From assembly GCA_947490615.1 (NCBI GenBank), contig CANLHK010000006.1:62001-126000 (forward strand): a DNA stretch of 64,000 bases. The letters are read 5' to 3'. The first letter of the stretch is position 1. Every line of letters starts with the position of its first letter. This document shows, in pieces, positions 57,180-64,000 of the stretch. The notes beneath the pieces were generated by a model that worked only from the letters and a program-made list of their open reading frames with translations, made no database searches and had not been told where the DNA came from. This stretch comes from Planctomycetaceae bacterium (lineage in GTDB: Bacteria; Planctomycetota; Phycisphaerae; Phycisphaerales; SM1A02). The translations under genes were made by a program, and so were the position numbers.

Positions 57180-58291
57180 TGCCTTGGCGCCGCGAGATTC
57201 CCCGCGGGCTCACCGTCGATGGACTCTCCTATCGCCACGCAGGTAGTCCGCCGAGTGCGATGGCTCTCGACGGCGTCTCGTTCACGCTCGCTCCAGGGCG
57301 GCTTCTCGCAGTCGTGGGTCATTCAGGTGCAGGCAAGAGCACGCTGCTTTCGTTGATTGCGGGGTTCGAACGGGCGCAGCGCGGCACGATCTCATGCGGC
57401 GGCGCGCGCTGGGATGATCTGCCACCTGCAGAGCGCGGCATCGGACTCTCTTTCGATGACGCGGCGCTCCACGAACATCTCACCGTCGCCGAAAACCTCG
57501 ACGCCGCTGCCCGCGCCCGCAACGAACCGCGAGAACGCCGCGCAGTGCGAATCCAAAGCGTCGCTGACACGCTCGGCATTGCGTCGCTCTTGACGCGCAA
57601 GCCCGCAACACTTTCCGCAGGTGAGCGCCGCCGCGCCGCGATCGGCCGCGCCTTCATCGCGTCACCCTCGCTCGTTCTACTCGATGAGCCCTTTGCCAAC
57701 CTTGATCGTGGCAACCGCTTCACGGTGCGACGGATGGTGCATGAACTGCAACGAACGACTGGAGCGACGGCGATCCTCGTCACGCACGATCCAACTGACG
57801 CGCTGGCGATTGCCGACGATCTCTTGGTCTTGATCGGAGGCCGCGTGCGCGCGCATGGAGCGGCGAGTGAGATCGCTACAGCGCCACCTGATCTCGAAGT
57901 CGCGCAGCTCGTGGATGACCTCGGCATGCACGTTGTGGAACTTCAGGGAGGAATCCCTCCGTCCGATTGCCTCATCGAGCCACGCTGGCTCGAGCGTGCG
58001 CGCACCGATGCAGGTGAAGGCGATCTTCTCCTTGGAGTGCGGCCGTGGCACCTTCGACTCGGCGACCCGCGACAGCCTTCGATCGCGATCGACGCGCGTG
58101 TCGTGGCACTCGAACCAGCAGGCGTCTTCGTCGATGTCATTGCTCGGCGAGCCAATGGTCGAGCGCTCCGGGCGCGCGTCCCTCGCATCGAGGCGCAGGA
58201 TTTGCCGACTGGAGCCAACGCCCGCTTTCACATCCATGAGGAAGAGATCCACCTCTTCCACGGCGTGTGGCCAGGACGGCGCGTGCGCTGA
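57179..58291 (+). CDS. ABC transporter ATP-binding protein (sugar/CUT1-like with TOBE)
   Basis: The 370-residue ATPase has Walker A GHSGAGKST, a signature that reads LSAGERRRA instead of LSGGQ, Walker B LVLLDEPFANLD and the H-loop VTHDP. A C-terminal extension of about 130 residues has strands of the TOBE/MalK regulatory type (LLLGVRPWHLRLGD, IDARVVALEPAGVFVDV). MalK/UgpC-like subunits energise uptake of sugars or glycerol phosphate. No permease or binding protein is next to it; the following genes are two glycoside-processing enzymes. It is coupled to prfB by TGATG. Confidence 0.82.
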   Translation: MPWRREIPRGLTVDGLSYRHAGSPPSAMALDGVSFTLAPGRLLAVVGHSGAGKSTLLSLIAGFERAQRGTISCGGARWDDLPPAERGIGLSFDDAALHEHLTVAENLDAAARARNEPRERRAVRIQSVADTLGIASLLTRKPATLSAGERRRAAIGRAFIASPSLVLLDEPFANLDRGNRFTVRRMVHELQRTTGATAILVTHDPTDALAIADDLLVLIGGRVRAHGAASEIATAPPDLEVAQLVDDLGMHVVELQGGIPPSDCLIEPRWLERARTDAGEGDLLLGVRPWHLRLGDPRQPSIAIDARVVALEPAGVFVDVIARRANGRALRARVPRIEAQDLPTGANARFHIHEEEIHLFHGVWPGRRVR

Positions 58292-58372
58292 GGCGTCAGC
58301 CGATGCTTGGAGCGGGATTCAAGTATCGTCGCGATTCGGCAGCGAGTGACGGTGAAACGAGCGGCTGATCCA

Positions 58373-60445
58373 ATGACCGTGGCCATCACAGCACCCAGCA
58401 GTTCGATTCCAGCCCCGCGCGGTCCGGTCGTCCGAATCGCGCTCGAACGCGCCATCGCCAGCGACGCCAACGAAGGTGCGCGCCGCGAATGGTTGTGCAC
58501 GACTGGTTGGGGCGACTACGCGATGGGCACCGCGTGCGGGCTTGCCACGCGCCGCTACCACGGTCTTCTCATCGGTGCCTCGCGCGCGCCGATTGGTCGG
58601 CGCATGCTCGTTCCCTTCATCGATGAAGAACTGATCCTTCGCGACAACCATCGCGTCGCGCTGGCTAGTCGACGATGGGAAGACGGCAGCATCGATCCTG
58701 ATGGGCAAGGCCGCATCGCTGGATTCGCGCTGGAAGACGGCACTCCAACTTGGACACTCGAGTCTTCAGGGGTGCAACTTGAACGACGCGTCATCATGCT
58801 GCGCGACCAACGCGGAGTCGCCGTCGTCTGGTCGCTCGCGGCTTCTTCAGCACCATGCAAACTGGAGGCGCGTCTCTTTGTCGCGCACCGTGGTCATCAC
58901 CAGTGCGATCCCGATGCGCAGTGGCTTCCCACAGTCGCGACGAGCACTGATGGACACGCGACCATCGTGCTTCCCGCCAATCGCCTCGTCGATTCGCCCA
59001 CGACGCTGCATCTGGCAGCGCCCGCGGACAGCACGATGTCGCTAGCAGGAACTTGGTGGCGTCGTCATGCCTTGCGCTTGGAGCGCGAGCGCGGATACGA
59101 CGCGATCGATTCGGCCTGCCACGCGGTGACGGTTGCGCTCGACCTTGAACCTGGCGAGACCCGCGCCTTCGTTGTCGGACTCGATCCCTCGATTGGTCAG
59201 ACGGCATTCGATGGCGAGAAGCTCCTGACCAACGAACGCACGCGTCGCCACGCTTTGCTCACGCAGGCCGCGATGCTCGATGCGTCGAGCGAAGTCCAGT
59301 CGCTCGCGCTCGCCGCCGACGACTTCATCGTGCGACGGCAGCGACGCGACGGCAGCCAAGGGCGCTCCATCATTGCGGGATTCCCGTGGTTTGAGGATTG
59401 GGGACGGGATGCGATGCTCGCGCTCCCTGGACTCCTCCTCTCGACGCGGCGCTTCACCGACGCCAAGCTCGTCCTCGAGACCTTCCTCGAGCACTGCTGC
59501 GATGGGCTCATCCCCAATCGATTCCCCGACGAAGGTATGGAACCTGAGTACCACAGTGCCGACGCTGCCCTGCTCACCATCGTGGCAACCAAAGCAACGG
59601 CCGAAGCATCGAAGGACTGGCCATGGATGCGCCGCCAACTTCCAACGCTGCTCTCGATCGTCGATGCGTTCGCGACAGGAACGCGACATGGCATTCGCGT
59701 CGACACCGATGGACTCATCTGCGCAGGCGAGAACGGGCTGCAACTGACTTGGATGGACGCGAAGGTCGGTGACCTCGTGGTCACACCGCGCATGGGAAAG
59801 CCCATCGAATTGCAGGCACTCTGGATCGCTGCGCTCGATGCGCTCGCGCTCGTGGTGGCGGATGATCCGCGCTACGCAGCGCGGGAAGATGAACTGCGCG
59901 CGTGGTCTGGCCGCGCCACGCGAGCGCTGGCGCGCTACTGGAATTCAGCGACGAAATCGCTCAAGGATGTGGTCGACGGGCCAGCGGGCGACGACGAGAC
60001 GCTGCGCCCCAACCAGCTCTTTCTCCTGGCGCATTGCTCCGCGATTCCGCAGGCTTGGCGCGATGCCGCGCTGCAATCGATCACCCGTGAACTGCGCGTT
60101 TCCTTGGCAGTCCGCACGCTCGGGCCAAGGTCCGACGGCTACCGCGGTCGATACGAAGGCGACCAACGCGCCCGCGACTTCGCGTACCACAACGGGACCG
60201 CGTGGCCATTTCTCGCAGGACTGCTTCTCCGCGCCGAGTCGTTGCGCGAAGGCGGAATGCCGACGAATGCGCTGCGCGATCTGCACACTGCGCTTTCGGC
60301 GCATCTGCGCGACGGCGGACTTGGATCGGTCAGCGAGATCGTCGATGGCGATGCGCCGCACACGCCGCGCGGTTGTCCGATGCAGGCGTGGAGCGTGGGT
60401 TGCATCCTTGAGGCACTGACTTCGGCGCGGAGCATGGGCGCATGA
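58373..60445 (+). CDS. Glycogen debranching enzyme-type protein (amylo-alpha-1,6-glucosidase family)
   Basis: This protein of about 690 residues has an N-terminal GDE domain (about 30-250: LCTTGWGDYAMGTACGLATRRYHGLLI) and a C-terminal (alpha/alpha)6 barrel (about 300-690) with FPWFEDWGRDAMLALPGLLL, LIPNRFPDEG, LTWMDAKVGD and YHNGTAWPFLAG. These are the motifs of prokaryotic GDE proteins that remove alpha-1,6 branches from glycogen. The start is uncertain: TTG 58307, GTG 58346 and ATG 58373 are in frame. The stop overlaps the next gene by ATGA, so the two enzymes are made together. Confidence 0.85.
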   Translation: MTVAITAPSSSIPAPRGPVVRIALERAIASDANEGARREWLCTTGWGDYAMGTACGLATRRYHGLLIGASRAPIGRRMLVPFIDEELILRDNHRVALASRRWEDGSIDPDGQGRIAGFALEDGTPTWTLESSGVQLERRVIMLRDQRGVAVVWSLAASSAPCKLEARLFVAHRGHHQCDPDAQWLPTVATSTDGHATIVLPANRLVDSPTTLHLAAPADSTMSLAGTWWRRHALRLERERGYDAIDSACHAVTVALDLEPGETRAFVVGLDPSIGQTAFDGEKLLTNERTRRHALLTQAAMLDASSEVQSLALAADDFIVRRQRRDGSQGRSIIAGFPWFEDWGRDAMLALPGLLLSTRRFTDAKLVLETFLEHCCDGLIPNRFPDEGMEPEYHSADAALLTIVATKATAEASKDWPWMRRQLPTLLSIVDAFATGTRHGIRVDTDGLICAGENGLQLTWMDAKVGDLVVTPRMGKPIELQALWIAALDALALVVADDPRYAAREDELRAWSGRATRALARYWNSATKSLKDVVDGPAGDDETLRPNQLFLLAHCSAIPQAWRDAALQSITRELRVSLAVRTLGPRSDGYRGRYEGDQRARDFAYHNGTAWPFLAGLLLRAESLREGGMPTNALRDLHTALSAHLRDGGLGSVSEIVDGDAPHTPRGCPMQAWSVGCILEALTSARSMGA

Positions 60446-63135
60446 GCAAGGAGCAAGGGGCGCACCATTCGTCGGCGAGCGCGGAGCATGCGCGCCTTCA
60501 CGATCAACGAGCGGGCACTGGACATTGGCGCACTTGGGGGCCGTATGTCTCCTGTCGACAATGGGGCACGGTTCGCGAGGACTACTCGGTTGATGGCGCT
60601 GCGTGGGACTCGTTTCCGCACGATCACGCGCGCAGTCGCGCCTATCGGTGGGGCGAGGATGGCATCTTTGGTTGGTGCGACAAGGACCAACATCTCTGCC
60701 TCTCGGTCGCGTTGTGGAACGGACAGGACTCGATCCTCAAGGAGCGCCTCTTCGGGCTCACCAACTCCGAGGGCAACCACGGCGAGGACGCGAAAGAACT
60801 TTGGTGGCATGTCGACGCGCTGCCCTCGCATGCGTTCAATCGCATGATGTACGCCTATCCGCAGCGCGCGTTTCCCTATGCGGATCTCGTGCGCACCAAC
60901 GCGCGGCGCGCGAGGGAGGACGGCGAGTACGAGCTGCTTGATACAGGCATCTTTGACGATGATCGCTTCTTCGAAGTCTGGGTCACCTACGCGAAACGCG
61001 AGTATGAAGAGACGGCGCTGCGCATTGAGGTCGTGAACCGCGGACCTGAGACCGCCACCATCCATGTGATTCCGCAGCTCTTCTTTCGCAACGATTGGTC
61101 GTGGAGGAGCGATGTCGAACGCCCCACGATTGACGGCGTGCGCTCGCGCCACGCGTTGGTCGCGCGCTGCGCCGCACTGGGAACCATGGAACTGCGCGTC
61201 GGCGGCGGAACCGACCAGCCTGAGTATCTCTTCTGCGAGAACGAGACGAACTTCGATCGGCTCTTCCATGTGGCGCGACACATTCCCTCGACCGATGGCG
61301 CGCCGAAAGACGCGATCAACGACTGCATCGTCGATGGCCGCCGCGACGCGGTGAATCCGCACGCGCGTGGTTCGAAGGCAGCCGCGTGGCATCGCGTCAC
61401 GCTCGCGCCAGGAGCACGCGCCTCGATCGACGCCGTCTTGTGTCCCGAGGGCAGCGACTTTCAGCCCAAGGATGTGCCCGCGCTTCTCACGCTGCGCCAG
61501 AAAGAAGCCGACGAGTTCTACTCCGTCATCCACCGCGACCTCCCTTCAGTTGAGGCGCGGCGCGTGCAGCGACAGGCCTACGCAGGGCTCCTGCTTTCCA
61601 AGCAGTACTACGGATTCGATGTGCGTCGATGGATCGATGGCGATCCTCTGCAGCCAGCGCCACCAACGCCGCGGCAATCCGCGCGCAACAACGCGTGGCG
61701 GCACTTGTCCGCGTCGAGCGTGCTCTCGATGCCCGACACCTGGGAGTACCCGTGGTTTGCGGCGTGGGATCTCGCCTTCCATTGCGTCGCCGTCGCCAAC
61801 ATCGATGCCGACTTCGCCAAAGGTCAGCTCTCGAAGCTGCTCACCGATCACTACATGCATCCGTCGGGCGAACTTCCCGCCTACGAGTGGAACTTCAGCG
61901 ATGTGAATCCGCCGATTCACGCCTGGGCCTGTTGGCGCGTCTTTCAGTTGGACCGAAAGTGCAACGGCGTTGCCGACCACGACTTTCTCGCTGCGGCGTT
62001 CAGTCGCCTCTTGCTGAACTTCACCTGGTGGGTGAATCGCAAGGACGCGTTTGGCCGCAACATCTTCGAGGGCGGCTTCCTCGGGCTCGACAATGTTGGC
62101 GTGTTTGATCGTTCGCAGCCGCTGCCTGGCGGTGGTCGACTCCAACAAGCCGATGGCACAAGTTGGATGGCGATGTTCGCACTCACCATGATGCGCATGG
62201 CCATCGAACTCGCGCACGAGCGACCGTTCTATCAGGACATGGCCGCCAAGTTCTTCGAGCACTTCCTGCAAATCGCCGAAGCGATGACGCGCATGGGAGG
62301 CAAGGATCTCGGCCTCTGGAACGAGGAATCGGGCTTCTACTTCGACATGATGCACTTGCCCGATGGGCGCATCGAGCCGATCAAAGTGCTCTCGGTGGTT
62401 GGGCTCATCCCGCTCTTTGCGGTGGAAACGATCGAGCCCGAAGTGCTTCGGCAACTTCCCATCTTCCGCGATCGGCTGGAGTGGTTCCTGCGCGAGCGCC
62501 CCGAGATGTCGGCGTTGGTCTCGCGTTGGGATGAGCCTGGCCGCGGTGAACGGCGCCTGCTCTCGTTGCTGCGCGGGCATCGAATGAAGTGCCTCTTGAA
62601 GAAGGCGCTCGACGAGCGGCACTTCCTCTCGCCCTATGGGATTCGCAGCATCTCCCGCGAACTCGCGGAGAAGCCCTACACCATCACCATTGATGGCAAG
62701 CCTTACACGGTGCGCTACGAACCCGCGGAAAGTCAGTCAGGACTCTTTGGCGGCAATTCGAATTGGCGCGGTCCCATCTGGATGCCCATGAACTTCCTGC
62801 TTGTCGAGAGCCTGCAGAAGTTCCATCACTACTACGGCGACGACTTCAAAGTCGAGTGCCCCGTTGGCAGCGGGAAGTCGGGCACACTGGCTGACGCCGC
62901 AAGTGAAATCGTTCGCCGCAATGCTCAGCTCTTTCTTCCTGATGCCACAGGAACGCGCCCAAGCTTGGCCATGCATTCAAAGTACGCGCAGGACCCGACC
63001 TTCCGCGAGCTCATCAACTTCTACGAATACTTCGACGGCGATACGGGCCGCGGTTGCGGCGCTTCGCACCAGACCGGCTGGACCGCCTGCATCGCCAAGA
63101 TGCTCACGCCGCGGCGGCGAAAGCACGAAGCATGA
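60442..63135 (+). CDS. GH63-like glucosidase (MGH1-type)
   Basis: The 897-residue cytosolic protein has an N-terminal beta-sandwich region (about 25-310: GTVREDYSVDGAAWDSFPHD, RWGEDGIFGWCDK) and a large (alpha/alpha)6 barrel (about 370-890). The barrel has PDTWEYPWFAAWDLAFHCVA, EGGFLGLDNVGVFDRS and a late NSNWRGPIWMPMNFLL. It matches the bacterial proteins usually annotated as glucosidase of the GH63 / mannosylglycerate-hydrolase-like group. The exact substrate is open: a glucosyl-glycerate or mannosyl-glycerate type osmolyte or an alpha-glucan fragment are possibilities. It is coupled to the debranching enzyme gene by ATGA. Confidence 0.82.
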   Translation: MSKEQGAHHSSASAEHARLHDQRAGTGHWRTWGPYVSCRQWGTVREDYSVDGAAWDSFPHDHARSRAYRWGEDGIFGWCDKDQHLCLSVALWNGQDSILKERLFGLTNSEGNHGEDAKELWWHVDALPSHAFNRMMYAYPQRAFPYADLVRTNARRAREDGEYELLDTGIFDDDRFFEVWVTYAKREYEETALRIEVVNRGPETATIHVIPQLFFRNDWSWRSDVERPTIDGVRSRHALVARCAALGTMELRVGGGTDQPEYLFCENETNFDRLFHVARHIPSTDGAPKDAINDCIVDGRRDAVNPHARGSKAAAWHRVTLAPGARASIDAVLCPEGSDFQPKDVPALLTLRQKEADEFYSVIHRDLPSVEARRVQRQAYAGLLLSKQYYGFDVRRWIDGDPLQPAPPTPRQSARNNAWRHLSASSVLSMPDTWEYPWFAAWDLAFHCVAVANIDADFAKGQLSKLLTDHYMHPSGELPAYEWNFSDVNPPIHAWACWRVFQLDRKCNGVADHDFLAAAFSRLLLNFTWWVNRKDAFGRNIFEGGFLGLDNVGVFDRSQPLPGGGRLQQADGTSWMAMFALTMMRMAIELAHERPFYQDMAAKFFEHFLQIAEAMTRMGGKDLGLWNEESGFYFDMMHLPDGRIEPIKVLSVVGLIPLFAVETIEPEVLRQLPIFRDRLEWFLRERPEMSALVSRWDEPGRGERRLLSLLRGHRMKCLLKKALDERHFLSPYGIRSISRELAEKPYTITIDGKPYTVRYEPAESQSGLFGGNSNWRGPIWMPMNFLLVESLQKFHHYYGDDFKVECPVGSGKSGTLADAASEIVRRNAQLFLPDATGTRPSLAMHSKYAQDPTFRELINFYEYFDGDTGRGCGASHQTGWTACIAKMLTPRRRKHEA

Positions 63136-63186
63136 ATCGCACGAGTTCATGCGCAATCCCGCGGCGGAACCCCTCGCGCGTCTCTC

Positions 63187-63192
63187 GTTAGA
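63187..63192 (+). promoter_or_regulatory. -10-like hexamer for tRNA-Ser
   Basis: TAGACT 12 bases before the first base of the tRNA, predicting a start near 63199. No -35 element is apparent. Confidence 0.45.
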
Positions 63193-63204
63193 CTCCACCC
63201 CTCC

Positions 63205-63293
63205 GAGGTGGGGTGGCAGAGCGGTTGAATGTACCGGTCTTGAAAACCGGCAGACCCGTCAGGGTCTCGAGGGTTCGAATCCCTCCCCCACCG
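63205..63293 (+). tRNA. tRNA-Ser (anticodon UGA)
   Basis: This 89-base class II tRNA has acceptor stem GGTGGGG with CCCCACC, discriminator G, anticodon stem CCGGT/ACCGG with loop CTTGAAA (anticodon TGA), a long variable arm and T-arm GAGGG-TTCGAAT-CCCTC. It reads UCA and other UCN codons. CCA is not encoded. Confidence 0.95.
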
Positions 63294-63372
63294 TTGTCGC
63301 GCGGCGCGCCCTCGCAGTCAGGCCGTGGTCAGGCCGTGGCCAGGCAAGGAGGATCTCCACTATCCTCCCTCC

Positions 63373-64000
63373 ATGCGCGCGCCACGCCTTTCTCATCGTG
63401 CTTTCCTCGTTGCTCTCGGGCTTCTCACTGCGGCGTTGCCTGCGTGTCGACACGCGCCCTATGCCAAGGCCGAATCCGCTGCCGTTGATATGGCTTCTGC
63501 CAGCACGCTGCTCGGAGCACTGCGTACCAACGCGCGTGCATGCAACACCACCTTCGAGGCATTGCTCGAACCTACCGCCGAACTCAAAGCGCAACTCAAG
63601 CAGTTTGAGTCGGCGACGAAGCAGTACGGACGCACGATCACCAGCATGCAACGCTCGATCGGCGCAGTGACCAGTTCGACGACGGCGTATCTTGCGGCCT
63701 ATGCGCGGGTGCGCGAGGAGATTCGCAATACTGATCTGCGCGCGGCGATGCTCATGCGTCGCGAGTCGATCGAGAAGCAACTCGGCGACATGCAAGTGGG
63801 ACTCGCCGACCTCCTGACCAGTTGCGAGACGCTGACGCGCGAACTGAAAGACCTCGAGCTCTTCCTCTCGGCGAATCTCAATCCGCAAGGCGTGGCGCAG
63901 TCGGCGGTCGTCGGCGAAGCGATTCGTACAGCCATCGCGGGGATCGAGAACTCTGCAGATCGCGTCTCGCTCGAACTCAAGGATCTTGGCGCGAGCCTCG
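63373..64000 (+). CDS. Putative coiled-coil lipoprotein, 5' part
   Basis: The open frame runs from the ATG at 63373 to the window edge (209 residues seen). The first 25 residues form a lipoprotein-like signal with a lipobox ending LPAC (C25). The rest is predicted helical and coiled-coil-like, with many Ala, Leu, Glu and Thr residues and no known domain. A tandem GTCAGGCCGTG stretch lies between the tRNA and this gene. The C-terminal part is outside the window. Confidence 0.6.
   Translation, partial: MRAPRLSHRAFLVALGLLTAALPACRHAPYAKAESAAVDMASASTLLGALRTNARACNTTFEALLEPTAELKAQLKQFESATKQYGRTITSMQRSIGAVTSSTTAYLAAYARVREEIRNTDLRAAMLMRRESIEKQLGDMQVGLADLLTSCETLTRELKDLELFLSANLNPQGVAQSAVVGEAIRTAIAGIENSADRVSLELKDLGASL

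Overview
The window looks like chromosomal DNA of a high-GC planctomycete, probably of the class Phycisphaerae. The pointers are a prepilin-like secreted protein with an N-terminal GFTLVE motif and a C-terminal DGHVDW motif, an exported protein ending in a short hydrophobic stretch plus RRRR (PEP-CTERM-like), a secreted metalloprotease with a C-terminal dockerin-type calcium repeat, and a C-terminally extended RNase E. Gene density is high, with many ATGA, TGATG or TAATG junctions. I see no phage, transposase, integrase, CRISPR array or rRNA operon. The window is mainly core genome, cut at both ends inside a gene.

Layout. 1-4.1 kb holds stress and envelope genes: Hsp20 (cut at the left edge), a triple-BON protein, a tandem UspA protein, a DUF883 protein with a small membrane partner, and a DUF1275 membrane protein with a STAS-like tail. 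4.2-9.7 kb holds a methyltransferase gene broken by one in-frame TGA, a SET-domain lysine methyltransferase, and a 1329-residue synthetase of the Pls/PosA type (adenylation and carrier domains, then three membrane/hexapeptide blocks). 9.7-17.7 kb holds a copper P-type ATPase and the core genes rpmE, prfA and dnaE. 17.9-29.5 kb holds secreted and membrane proteins of unknown role, an aminotransferase, an ABC-F ATPase, an ECF sigma factor with an anti-sigma-like protein, a pseudopilin-like protein, an EEP-fold protein and an inositol-phosphatase-family protein.

29.7-42.1 kb is a housekeeping run: dnaK behind a sigma-54-like promoter, ptsI, RNase E, dxr, rseP, an SDR oxidoreductase and smpB. 42.3-54.8 kb holds the dockerin metalloprotease, tRNA-Leu(GAG), queE, a DUF429 protein, an FmdB-like protein without its usual cysteines, an RsuA/RluB pseudouridine synthase with a repetitive tail, a large exported protein of glycine/aspartate-rich repeats, a coiled-coil protein, a STAS protein, an isolated nuoB and an exported esterase. 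54.8-63.2 kb holds a class I aminotransferase, prfB with a frameshift site, a sugar-type ABC ATPase, a glycogen-debranching-type enzyme and a GH63-like glucosidase, followed by tRNA-Ser(UGA) and a partial lipoprotein gene.

Two patterns run across the window. About ten genes that lack a Shine-Dalgarno sequence have a TANNNT hexamer 6-12 bases before the start codon, which suggests leaderless or very short-leader transcripts. Both release-factor genes begin unusually: prfA appears to use a CTG start, and prfB carries a +1 frameshift site with UAA where UGA is the common form. The best candidates for new biology are the SET/Pls-like pair, the leaderless promoter pattern, the prfB site, and the repeat protein at 48678-50993.
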